Shown: positions 1 through 6,302, numbered from the stretch's first letter. The stretch: 6,897 bases of DNA from Angelakisella sp. (GCA_020024515.1 JAHHTR010000111.1:1-6897); one strand, 5' to 3'. Notes: generated by a model from the letters alone, not told the origin. Numbers and translations are program-made.

Positions 1-14
1 GGAGGAAAAAAAAG

Positions 15-284
15 ATGGAATATCTATATCCTGACAATCTGAAATCAAAAGCCACGCTGTGGCTGTGGCAGCTTCGTGATATCGGTATTATAAGCGTAGG
101 ATTGCTTGTCTTGGTATTTGCATTTGCGCAAGCAGGCATATTTTTTCCGTTAATTTTAACCGCTACGTACGCTTTTCTCTCAATACGTTTTGATGATGTA
201 AGCATACTTGACTTTATCAAATATGCCACAGCTTACTTTTTTTTGAAACGACAAATATTTGAATGGGGTGAAAACAATGGGTAA
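15..284 (+). CDS. PrgI-like small membrane protein of conjugative transfer module
   Basis: This 89-residue protein has two hydrophobic stretches, about residues 23-39 and 41-57, joined by a very short turn. A charged N-terminus precedes them, and an amphipathic C-terminal part follows (FIKYATAYFFLKRQIFEW, about 67-84). The layout matches the PrgI/TcpE class of two-helix inner-membrane proteins that sit just upstream of virB4 in Gram-positive conjugation operons and form part of the type IV secretion channel. The ATG at 15 has a GGAGG at 1-5, nine bases upstream. The stop overlaps the next gene by 8 nt, which suggests translational coupling. The family call rests on length, topology and position before virB4; the sequence is divergent and no diagnostic motif is certain. 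It could instead be an ICE-specific membrane protein of similar topology. Confidence 0.6.
   Translation: MEYLYPDNLKSKATLWLWQLRDIGIISVGLLVLVFAFAQAGIFFPLILTATYAFLSIRFDDVSILDFIKYATAYFFLKRQIFEWGENNG
265..270 (+). promoter_or_regulatory. Ribosome binding site deciding the start of the second gene
   Basis: GGGGTG lies six bases before the ATG at 277. It favours that ATG over the in-frame TTG at 259, which lies upstream of this site and has no comparable Shine-Dalgarno sequence. The site is inside the coding sequence of the preceding gene. Confidence 0.5.
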
Positions 285-858
285 AAAACAATATGATAAA
301 AATTCCATATCTACGCAAGGCTTAATAAACATAAAAACCATTACAGATTACAGTCTGATAACCGAATATGGTGAGCTAGTGTATTTTATTATAAAGCCTA
401 CCAATATATCTGTTCTTTCCGAAAGTAGCATCAGCAATAGAATTTACGCTCTGATGACTGTATTAAAGGGAATTACAGATGTTGAGATGATATGTTTAAA
501 TTCAAAAGAAAACTTTGATGACAATAAAATATATCTCAAAAAGAGAATGGAAGAAGAAAGCAATCCCATAATTCAAAGGTTGCTTCAAATCGACAGTCAA
601 AATTTGGATCATTTACAGGTACAAACGGCTACTTCAAGAGAATTTTTGATAATTATCCGATTGCAAAATCAGAAAGAAACTGAAAATTTACCGTATCTGT
701 CACGTATAGAAAAAATATTGAAAGAACAGGGATTTACCACAAAAAGAGCAGACAATGACGATATTAAAAAAATTATTGCCGTATACTTCGAGCAAAATGT
801 AACAACGGACAGCTACGAAGATTTTGACGGAGAAAGGTGGGTTATATTAGGTGAATAA
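277..858 (+). CDS. Conjugation-operon protein, possibly detached VirB4 N-terminal domain
   Basis: The product is 193 residues, soluble, with no signal peptide or membrane segment. It alternates predicted strands and helices: a strand-rich start (ELVYFIIKPTNISVL, about 33-47), a conserved-looking centre (CLNSKENFDDNKIYLKKR, 73-90), a hydrophobic strand after an Arg (REFLIIIRL, 121-129), and a charged helix and tail ending in EDFDGERW. It overlaps the PrgI-like gene and virB4 by 8 nt each, so it is very likely co-translated with the secretion ATPase. The strand patterns around 33-47 and 121-129 recall the N-terminal CagE/TrbE/VirB-type domain of VirB4 proteins. The following VirB4 is fairly short, so this may be that domain encoded as a separate chain. 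That is inference; the ORF is otherwise unrecognised. The start is ATG 277 because of the upstream GGGGTG; an in-frame TTG at 259 is the alternative. Confidence 0.7.
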   Translation: MGKKQYDKNSISTQGLINIKTITDYSLITEYGELVYFIIKPTNISVLSESSISNRIYALMTVLKGITDVEMICLNSKENFDDNKIYLKKRMEEESNPIIQRLLQIDSQNLDHLQVQTATSREFLIIIRLQNQKETENLPYLSRIEKILKEQGFTTKRADNDDIKKIIAVYFEQNVTTDSYEDFDGERWVILGE

Positions 859-2680
859 GAAAAAGGTCAATGAAAATATTTTTGATTCCAAAGCCAAAAG
901 CTATTTGGACATGATAGCGCCGAGCGTTATCAAATTTTACACAGATTATTATATATGCGGAAATACATTCAGATGTGTTTACGCCTTGCGTGAATATCCG
1001 ACAAGCACATCAGAACAGGCAATCCTCAGACACCTTGGCGAAAAAGACGGTGTCACCTTGCGGATTTATACAAGGCAGGTCACACCGACAGAAGAAAAGA
1101 ATATTATCCATAACGCAACCAACAAAAACAGAATGCAAAGAACTCAAACCAACAATATTCAAGAAACAGTAACCGCTGAAAGCAATCTTCAAGATGTGGT
1201 TGCAATGGTGTCGACTATGCACCGTAACAGAGAACCGCTCCTTCACTGCGCTGTATATATAGAATTGACAGCTCACAACTACGACAGTTTAAAACTTTTA
1301 CAAACAGATGTTATGACTGAGCTTGTTAGAAGCAAATTAAATGTTGACAGATTACTTCTTCGTCAACAGGAAGGCTTTTTGTGTGTCAGTCCGTCGGGGA
1401 GAAATGTATTTGGCGATCAGTATGAGAGAGTTCTGCCTGCAAGCTCTGTCGCAAACTTATATCCGTTTAACTATTCAGGAAAAACCGACAGTAACGGTTT
1501 TTATATTGGCAGAGACAAATTTGGCACTAATATTATAGTGGACTTTGATAAACGTGATAATGATAAAACAAACCCCTGTATTTTAATTTTGGGAAACTCC
1601 GGACAAGGTAAAAGCTACCTACTTAAACTTCTTTTGTGTAACATTTTGGAAAGTGGCAAAAAGGTAATTTGTTTAGATCCGGAACATGAATACGTAGATC
1701 TTGCCAATAATCTCGGAGGATATTTTATTGACCTTATGAGCGGAGAATATATAATCAATCCTCTTGAACCAAAAATATGGGACAACAGCAGCGAGAAGTC
1801 AACTGATGACGAATCTGAACCGATGACATTTAGAGTTCATTCAAAACTCAGCCAGCATATATCGTTTTTAAAAGATTTTTTCAGAACATATAAAGATTTT
1901 TCAGATAAGCATATTGATGTAATCGAAATAATGCTTGCAAAGCTTTATGCCAAATTTAATCTTGGGGATAATACCGATTTTATAAATATTGAGTCTACAA
2001 AATATCCAATACTCTCGGATCTATATGATTTAATCGAAGAAGAATATGCAAATTACGATAAAGACAGGCATAAGCTGTATACATCGGAATTGCTGCAGGA
2101 AATACTTCTTGGGTTACATTCAATGTGTAAGGGCGCGGAAAGTAAATTCTTTAACGGTCATACAAATATTAAATCAGACAGATTTATTGTGTTTGGCGTA
2201 AAAGGATTGTTACAGGCAAGCAAGAATATAAAGAACGCAATGCTGTTTAATGCGCTTTCATATATGAGTGACAAGCTCTTGACCGAAGGCAACACAGCCG
2301 CAGCGATAGACGAGCTGTATCTGTTCCTTACAAATTTAACGGCGATTGAATACATCCGAAACTTTATGAAACGTGTGCGAAAAAAAGAGTCCTCTGTGAT
2401 TTTGAGCAGTCAAAATCTGGAGGACTTTAATATTGAGGGAATAAGAGAGCTTACCAAACCGCTGTTCTCTATACCTACGCATCAGTTTTTATTCAACGCA
2501 GGCGCAGTTGACAGTAAGTTTTATATGGACACATTACAGCTTGAAAAAAGCGAATATGACCTCATAAAGTTTCCGCAACGGGGAGTGTGTCTGTATAAAT
2601 GCGGTCTTGAAAGATACAATCTTGTTGTCAACGCTCCGCCATACAAAGCGAAGCTGTTCGGAAAGGCAGGTGGAAGATAG
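851..2680 (+). CDS. virB4: VirB4-family type IV secretion ATPase
   Basis: This 609-residue protein is the cytoplasmic ATPase that powers assembly and substrate transfer in conjugative type IV secretion. Residues 1-200 form a mixed alpha/beta N-terminal region. A junction segment typical of VirB4/TraC proteins follows (FYIGRDKFGTNIIVDF, 217-232). The ATPase core has a Walker A motif GNSGQGKS at 248-255, the DPEHEY segment at 277-282, a Walker B motif AAAIDEL at about 483-489 with D487 and E488, and the downstream Gln motif ILSSQN ending at about 522 (Q521). All key residues are intact, so it should be active. The start is GTG 851, preceded by AAAGGTGG at 834-841 and overlapping the upstream gene by 8 nt. 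The stop overlaps the next gene by one base. Gram-positive VirB4 proteins are often longer, which fits the idea that the upstream ORF carries part of the N-terminal domain. The family call is secure; the exact ICE family is not determined. Confidence 0.93.
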   Translation: MNKKKVNENIFDSKAKSYLDMIAPSVIKFYTDYYICGNTFRCVYALREYPTSTSEQAILRHLGEKDGVTLRIYTRQVTPTEEKNIIHNATNKNRMQRTQTNNIQETVTAESNLQDVVAMVSTMHRNREPLLHCAVYIELTAHNYDSLKLLQTDVMTELVRSKLNVDRLLLRQQEGFLCVSPSGRNVFGDQYERVLPASSVANLYPFNYSGKTDSNGFYIGRDKFGTNIIVDFDKRDNDKTNPCILILGNSGQGKSYLLKLLLCNILESGKKVICLDPEHEYVDLANNLGGYFIDLMSGEYIINPLEPKIWDNSSEKSTDDESEPMTFRVHSKLSQHISFLKDFFRTYKDFSDKHIDVIEIMLAKLYAKFNLGDNTDFINIESTKYPILSDLYDLIEEEYANYDKDRHKLYTSELLQEILLGLHSMCKGAESKFFNGHTNIKSDRFIVFGVKGLLQASKNIKNAMLFNALSYMSDKLLTEGNTAAAIDELYLFLTNLTAIEYIRNFMKRVRKKESSVILSSQNLEDFNIEGIRELTKPLFSIPTHQFLFNAGAVDSKFYMDTLQLEKSEYDLIKFPQRGVCLYKCGLERYNLVVNAPPYKAKLFGKAGGR

Positions 2681-3120
2681 TGGATTTGGATGAAATCAAA
2701 AATTTAATTGAATTGCTTGTCGAAGATTTATATGGCTGTATTGAATACGAACCCAACAAAGAAAATGATATACTTTGTTTTATGGAGCAATACATAAAAG
2801 GATTACCGAGTCAACGTCCGCGCATTATGGAACAGCTTTTGCATTGTATTGGCGATGAACCATATGAAAATCCATACGCAGCGTATCAACATTACGATAA
2901 AAAAGATGTCAAAGAGTTTGAAAGCTGTTTGTTTGAATACTTGGATAATATAGGTGAAGAACAGTTAATAAAGCTTATAAGAAAAATAAATAAGTTAAAT
3001 GATATATGCAGAGGTCAGATAATGGATAACTGGCGTCGGGAAAGGCTGATAAATTTACTGAACTTAACATTGCCAAATATCAATGTCAGCTCAATAGTGT
3101 CCGAAGAAAGCGTGTGGTGA
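2680..3120 (+). CDS. Unrecognised acidic helical protein between virB4 and amidoligase
   Basis: This 146-residue protein is strongly acidic at its N-terminus (MDLDEIKNLIELLVEDLYG) and looks mainly alpha-helical, with no membrane segment or signal peptide. An aromatic-rich middle (NPYAAYQHYDKKD, about 64-76) separates two helical halves, and the second half is rich in Leu, Ile and Arg. I recognise no family. The GTG start at 2680 shares its G with the virB4 stop TAG, and AGGTGG at 2669-2674 is well placed as ribosome binding site, so it is translationally coupled to virB4. It ends four bases before the amidoligase start. It could serve either neighbour: a small transfer accessory factor, or a partner or substrate of the amidoligase. 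Position alone cannot separate these. Confidence 0.7.
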   Translation: MDLDEIKNLIELLVEDLYGCIEYEPNKENDILCFMEQYIKGLPSQRPRIMEQLLHCIGDEPYENPYAAYQHYDKKDVKEFESCLFEYLDNIGEEQLIKLIRKINKLNDICRGQIMDNWRRERLINLLNLTLPNINVSSIVSEESVW

Positions 3121-3124
3121 TGAA

Positions 3125-4201
3125 ATGGATTTACGTGAACAACGCTTTGGTATAGAAATTGAAATGACAGGTCTGACACGCGCGAGAGCTGCGGAAGTAA
3201 TTGCAGAATATTTTAATTCAGATGTAGATTATGTAGGTGGCTCATATGATGCCTATTATATAAAAGACAACATGGGACGTGATTGGAAGGTAGTCAGTGA
3301 TGCAAGTATTGTTTGCCAGCGAAAAACAGACGGCAGAAAGCTATCTGCGCCAAGAGATTATGCTGTGGAAATGGTTAGTCCGATATGTGAGTACGGTGAT
3401 ATTGAAAAAATACAGGAAATTGTCAGAGAGCTGAGAAAAGCCGGAGCATTTGCAAATTCATCGGTTGGTATACATATACATATTGATGCCGCGCCGTTCA
3501 CAGCAGAGAAAATATGCAATCTTGTAAATATTACAGCATCAAAAGAAGATATGATTTACAAGGCTTTACAGGTGGAATCCCGTAGAGAGCAACGTTATTG
3601 CAAAAAAATCGATCCGCAATTTTTAGAAAGGATAAATAAATGTAAGCCTAAAACCTTAGATAGTTTAAAAACCATATGGTATAAAGGCGGCGATGGCAGT
3701 CGCCGGCACTATCACGAAAGTAGATATCATTGTCTTAATCTGCATTCGGTATTTCAAAAAGGCACAATAGAATTCAGAGCCTTTAATTCGGGTGATGCGG
3801 GTGGCGGTGGAATTATTCACGCAGGCAAAATTAAAGCTTACATACAATTTTGTATGGCAGTAACTGCTCAGGCGTACAATCAGAGATATGCCTCTCCAAA
3901 GAAAACTGTTTCTGAAAATGAAAAATATACGTTTCGTGGCTGGCTGTTACGTCTTGGTTTGATAGGTGATGAGTTTAAAACAGCAAGAGCCCATTTGCTC
4001 AATCACTTGGAAGGCAATATCGCTTGGAAGGATCCGACGCAGGCGATAGCTCAAAAAGAAAGACTGAGAAAACAGAAGGAAGAAATGACTATGGCTGACT
4101 CACAGCAGCCTGCGGAGGTTACAGAAGAAATACAAGCAGAACAAACACATGAACAAGAAATGGCAGAAGAAAATATCTATGGAATTTCAATGAGTATGTA
4201 A
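3125..4201 (+). CDS. Amidoligase_2 family enzyme (glutamine synthetase-like fold)
   Basis: This 358-residue enzyme belongs to the COOH-NH2 ligases related to glutamine synthetase, which make isopeptide or amide bonds at ATP cost. The family's signature blocks are visible in order: FGIEIEM (8-14) with the paired Glu residues that bind metal-nucleotide, WKVVSDAS (54-61), VEMVSP (81-86), GIHIHID (115-121), RYHCLNLHS (200-208) and TIEFRAFNS (214-222). All expected acidic, His and Arg residues are present. A Gln/Glu-rich tail of about 50 residues beyond 305 looks disordered. The natural partner is a gamma-glutamylcyclotransferase; a start of one follows 13 nt downstream but is broken. The ATG at 3125 is four bases after the previous stop, with a weak GGTGA ribosome binding site, suggesting coupled translation. 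The substrate is unknown. In ICEs such enzymes have been proposed to modify peptides, cell-wall stems or proteins, but the sequence does not say which. Confidence 0.9.
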   Translation: MDLREQRFGIEIEMTGLTRARAAEVIAEYFNSDVDYVGGSYDAYYIKDNMGRDWKVVSDASIVCQRKTDGRKLSAPRDYAVEMVSPICEYGDIEKIQEIVRELRKAGAFANSSVGIHIHIDAAPFTAEKICNLVNITASKEDMIYKALQVESRREQRYCKKIDPQFLERINKCKPKTLDSLKTIWYKGGDGSRRHYHESRYHCLNLHSVFQKGTIEFRAFNSGDAGGGGIIHAGKIKAYIQFCMAVTAQAYNQRYASPKKTVSENEKYTFRGWLLRLGLIGDEFKTARAHLLNHLEGNIAWKDPTQAIAQKERLRKQKEEMTMADSQQPAEVTEEIQAEQTHEQEMAEENIYGISMSM

Positions 4202-4214
4202 AGGAGAGATTTTT

Positions 4215-4304
4215 ATGGAAGAAAAAATATATATTGCCTATGGCAGTAACTTAAATCTTAAACAAATATTTATAGTTGGTAGAGAAATAGATAACAGAAA
4301 ATAA
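4215..4304 (+). pseudogene. Beheaded gamma-glutamylcyclotransferase (GGCT) gene, N-terminal fragment
   Basis: The frame opens with a good ribosome binding site (AAGGAGAG, 4201-4208) and encodes IYIAYGSNLN at residues 5-14. This is the YGSNL phosphate/substrate loop that defines the GGCT/AIG2 fold. Family members normally run to about 110-170 residues. Here homology appears to stop after about residue 18 (LKQI), and 11 unrelated codons lead to TAA at 4302-4304. Neither of the other two forward frames resumes a GGCT-like sequence, so this is a junction with foreign DNA or a deletion, not a frameshift. The catalytic Glu, deeper in the family, is lost, so no activity is expected. It is the last member of the transfer operon and directly follows its usual partner, the amidoligase. 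Confidence 0.8.
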
Positions 4305-4469
4305 ACATATAGACAGCCACGCTTGCCACTATTCCGTAAATTAAGGTGAGAAAATGGCAAAGTAAGACTTTACATAACAGAAATTTAAAAGACATTTACT
4401 CTGTTTCCTTGTGTTAGCAGAAATTTTATTGTTATTTTTCGTAAAACAATATCAAAAATCACCAATTTG

Positions 4470-4478
4470 TGATATAAT
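4470..4478 (+). promoter_or_regulatory. Extended -10 promoter-like site upstream of SUKH region
   Basis: TGATATAAT is a TGn element followed by a perfect TATAAT (4473-4478). No convincing -35 box lies 16-19 bases upstream (the stretch is ATCAAAA-like), so it would depend on the extended -10. It is the best candidate to transcribe the SUKH gene at 4718 after the upstream operon was cut. The rest of 4305-4490 is AT-rich and holds nothing else I can support. Confidence 0.4.
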
Positions 4479-4490
4479 TTTGTTATTCTG

Positions 4491-4631
4491 ATCCGCTTCA
4501 CAGAACGGATCGCCCGAAGCACAGATGCGGTATGGACTTACTACCACTATTCCAGTGACAAGATGGGGGACCATCTATTATTACCAGCGAGAAAGAACCC
4601 AAGGAAACGATTCGGCATGTACGGATGGTAG
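4491..4631 (+). pseudogene. Possible C-terminal remnant of a toxin gene
   Basis: An open frame without its own start runs to TAG at 4629-4631, about 46 codons. It reads like a genuine protein C-terminus rich in Arg, Tyr, His and Trp, with VWTYYHYSSDKMGDHLL in its first half and RKRFGMYGW at the end. The YYHYSSDK stretch is faintly like the YHYT segment of ADP-ribosyltransferase-type polymorphic toxins (HYD1 class), but this is a weak visual resemblance. A toxin module directly before an immunity-type SUKH gene is the usual order, and such orphan toxin tails occur in displaced toxin cassettes. The frame is less AT-rich than its surroundings (about half G+C). Another forward frame is open from 4525 to 4749 and cannot be excluded, but it overlaps the next gene and has no ribosome binding site. 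Confidence 0.3.
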
Positions 4632-4717
4632 TCTAACCCGTAAATATAATTGTATCTACAAGATGCATCTGCACATCAATATGAATACGTTGCATATGAC
4701 AACAAGGAGGAATACAT

Positions 4718-5350
4718 ATGAATTACCAATTAATTTACCAAAACTTTAAACAAGTTGCAGAATATGAAGAGGACTCGGAGCACCCCTTCTTTGAACCTGC
4801 ATCACCGTCAAGTATGACCATTTTAACCAACCTACATGATACATGCTTGTCTCACTCTGCTATCTGGACAGAAAAAGATATAGATGCTTTGTCCAACTTA
4901 AAGATTCCTGTGTCTATCATGCGTTTTTACCAAGAAATGAATCCGATAAATGCGCCCATGAATGATGCGGGCATCTATTTGGCAGATCTGAATAGTATTC
5001 GGGACGAATACTCCCAATTAACACCAGGATGCTATTTAATCAAATTTGGTCTGATAGTAATTGCGACAACAATTGGAGGAGATCCAATTATAGCTGACTT
5101 ATATGATAAAAATGCGCCTGTTTTCATATGCAATCATGATTTGCTCTCATATGAGCAAAAAGATGGACAAGTAATACTGAGTTTCCTTTTTCCCACAGAA
5201 TCACTTCAAAATCAGTATGGCAATAATATCCCTGTAAATCGGAATACAATTCTTCAGTGTTTGACTCTTATTGAAAAGAGTTTTGAAATCTTTATGACAA
5301 AATTATCAAGAAATGAATATGATTATGATTTTGAGGATTTATTGGATTAA
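4718..5350 (+). CDS. SUKH (SMI1/KNR4) family protein, probable immunity protein
   Basis: This 210-residue soluble protein shows the SMI1/KNR4 fold in order. A helix has the family's IP.s...FY pattern (IPVSIMRFYQEMN, 63-75). A strand-helix with aliphatic residues and an Ile-Arg follows (AGIYLADLNSIRDEY, 84-98), then the hydrophobic core strands leading to GGDP (119-123) and IIADLYD (124-130). Next is PVFICNHD (134-141), and a late helix SFEIFMTKL (188-196). The acidic tail (EYDYDFEDLLD) is typical of immunity proteins that mimic a nucleic-acid ligand. The ATG has AAGGAGG at 4704-4710, seven bases upstream. SUKH proteins neutralise many polymorphic toxins (nucleases, deaminases) and also occur as stand-alone orphan immunity genes. 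No intact toxin gene adjoins it here; only a possible tail lies just upstream. The cognate toxin cannot be read from the sequence. Confidence 0.75.
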   Translation: MNYQLIYQNFKQVAEYEEDSEHPFFEPASPSSMTILTNLHDTCLSHSAIWTEKDIDALSNLKIPVSIMRFYQEMNPINAPMNDAGIYLADLNSIRDEYSQLTPGCYLIKFGLIVIATTIGGDPIIADLYDKNAPVFICNHDLLSYEQKDGQVILSFLFPTESLQNQYGNNIPVNRNTILQCLTLIEKSFEIFMTKLSRNEYDYDFEDLLD

Positions 5351-5375
5351 AGAGGACAAGATTCTACTGTCTCTT
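5350..5375 (+). terminator. Hairpin after the SUKH gene, weak terminator candidate
   Basis: AAGAGGACA pairs with TGTCTCTT as an 8-bp stem with one bulged G and a 9-base loop, starting at the SUKH stop codon. There is no run of T after it, so intrinsic termination is doubtful; it may act only as a 3' end stabiliser. Confidence 0.25.
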
Positions 5376-5388
5376 ACTGAAGATATTT

Positions 5389-5467
5389 AGGAGGTGGAGA
5401 GAATATCAATTTGCTCAAATATTTTGATGTAATCAATGGCATAATGACATTCCGATTACTGCATTAA
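5389..5467 (+). other. Orphan ribosome binding site with 18-codon frame
   Basis: AGGAGGTGG at 5389-5397 is a full-strength Shine-Dalgarno sequence, but no ATG or GTG start lies at a proper distance. The only frame nearby begins at TTG 5411, 13 bases away, and ends at TAA 5465 after LLKYFDVINGIMTFRLLH. This frame is in phase with the remnant that follows. It looks like the start of a decayed gene, or a junction that separated a ribosome binding site from its gene. Confidence 0.3.
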
Positions 5468-5662
5468 CTATTTATTTTCCACAAGGAACTTTATGAAAAA
5501 TGTGTTCCCATTCAGGTTCGTGAGTACATTGAGTTTAGCGATGACTCTGAAAAAAACGTCAAGGGTCCAACAAGCAAAAACAAAAAGATTAAAAAAGCCG
5601 AAGAACCTACTGCGGAAAATATTCTCGATACAAATGGAAATATAGGTGGTATAGAAGGCTGA
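5468..5662 (+). pseudogene. C-terminal fragment of an unrecognised, probably ICE-derived gene
   Basis: After an in-frame TAA (5465), 64 codons run to TGA 5660-5662. From about 5480 the sequence reads as a natural protein end: HKELYEKCVPIQVREYIEF, then a hydrophilic Lys-rich linker (KGPTSKNKKIKKAEEPTAEN) and a short end (NIGGIEG). There is no start codon with a ribosome binding site, so it is most likely the 3' end of a gene whose 5' part was removed. The VPIQVREYIEF stretch feels like the C-terminal regions of accessory proteins carried by clostridial ICEs, but I cannot name the family. If it was native to the element, it once lay downstream of the GGCT gene, and the SUKH segment interrupts that stretch. 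Confidence 0.45.
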
Positions 5663-6040
5663 CACAGGCGAACGTAATTATCATATCGACTGATTATCCG
5701 TCAAGACAAAGCCAATCGGTTATAAATAGGTTTAAGGTTGATAGGATTTTTTGCACCATATTAAACGCATATTACGCCACATCAAAGCATCCACCTTTAC
5801 GAACAGATTAATGAGTGACATATGGTATGCGTCACCATGGCATATGAAATAAGGTAATACTCTAAGGATTTTATCAACAGAGAAAGAAGATTTTATTATG
5901 AGAGATGCCTCTTTCAACTATATATTTTTCAAAATCTTACTTTTTGATTACTTAAAATGGTATTTTTGTTATTATTTTCTCTAAATTTATATATATTATA
6001 TATATTTTTTTCACAAAAATATAGAAATATATAAAAAAAT
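5663..6040. other. Non-coding stretch, AT-rich towards the insertion element
   Basis: I see no supportable gene here. A minus-strand frame at 5732-5917 starts only at TTG, lacks a ribosome binding site and matches nothing I know. The 5930-6040 part is nearly all A and T with TATATATTATATATA-like runs, and ends just before a promoter. The left end of the insertion-element remnant should lie within or near this AT-rich block, but I cannot fix it. Confidence 0.5.
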
Positions 6041-6042
6041 AC

Positions 6043-6072
6043 TTGATTTTTTTATATATAGGGTGCTATAAT
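6043..6072 (+). promoter_or_regulatory. Strong sigma-A promoter with extended -10
   Basis: TTGATT (6043-6048) and a perfect TATAAT (6067-6072) are separated by 18 bases, with TGC immediately before the -10 as an extended element. It lies about 55 bases upstream of the TnpA stub and is the best promoter in the window. The transcript would read the stub and meet the 20-bp hairpin at 6259-6302. Confidence 0.7.
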
Positions 6073-6127
6073 GAAATTGCAAATAGGACAGTAAGTTCTA
6101 TAAAAATAATAAAGGAGGTAAGTTTAG

Positions 6128-6247
6128 ATGTATACAATTTCATTGACTACAGAAGAAGCAGCTAAGAAAGAATCGATTTGTGCTCTTAAGATCAAGGTTC
6201 GTTCAACGGCTGGGCATCGGAGATACGGCATTCATGTTGTCTTGTAA
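6128..6247 (+). pseudogene. tnpA: Truncated IS607-type TnpA (MerR-like HTH stub)
   Basis: This 39-codon frame has an excellent ribosome binding site (AAAGGAGGT, 6111-6119, eight bases from ATG). Its start, MYTISLTTEEAAKK, resembles the first helix of MerR-type DNA-binding domains, and residues 25-38 (RSTAGHRRYGIHVV) match their hallmark RT.GGHRRY wing. Those two parts are normally separated by the helix-turn-helix and a Trp-Arg segment of about 20 residues. Here only about eight codons lie between them, so an internal deletion removed the recognition helix. The frame then stops where the catalytic serine-recombinase domain should begin. The product cannot recombine DNA; it may be an untranslated fossil or a small peptide. 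An excisionase or MerR regulator stub is the alternative. Confidence 0.55.
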
Positions 6248-6258
6248 TGCTGTTTCAC

Positions 6259-6302
6259 AAATGTGCTTCCATATGTTGTAGACGACATATGGAAGCACAT
6301 TT
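6259..6302. terminator. Near-perfect 20-bp hairpin, terminator-like
   Basis: Two 18-base arms (6259-6276 and 6285-6302) are exact reverse complements. A G.T and G-C pair extend the stem inward, leaving a loop of about four bases (TAGA). The stem begins with AAA and ends in TTTTATT, so it could terminate transcription in either direction. It lies 11 bases after the TnpA stub stop. The stem is longer and more perfect than usual intrinsic terminators. Confidence 0.55.

Noticed and set aside
1010..1276. Minus-strand 88-codon frame inside virB4
   Set aside because: It is antisense to a secure coding sequence, without start signals or family resemblance.
4341..4365. Good ribosome binding site AAGGTGAG followed by ATG GCA AAG TAA
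   Set aside because: A three-codon frame is not a gene; it may be a fragment of a lost start or chance.
4490..4511. Inverted repeat GATCCG...CGGATC as possible operator or element end
   Set aside because: It is only six base pairs with a 10-base spacer and nothing else to mark an end or a regulator site.
4525..4749. Plus-strand 74-codon frame upstream of and overlapping the SUKH start
   Set aside because: It lacks a ribosome binding site and overlaps the well-supported SUKH start; it is kept only as an alternative to the toxin-tail frame.
5468..5665. Minus-strand 65-codon frame
   Set aside because: It is antisense to the better-looking plus-strand remnant with a natural Lys-rich C-terminus, and has no ribosome binding site.
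5732..5917. Minus-strand 61-codon frame
   Set aside because: It starts only at TTG, has no ribosome binding site, and lies in non-coding AT-rich DNA; its sequence matches nothing I know.
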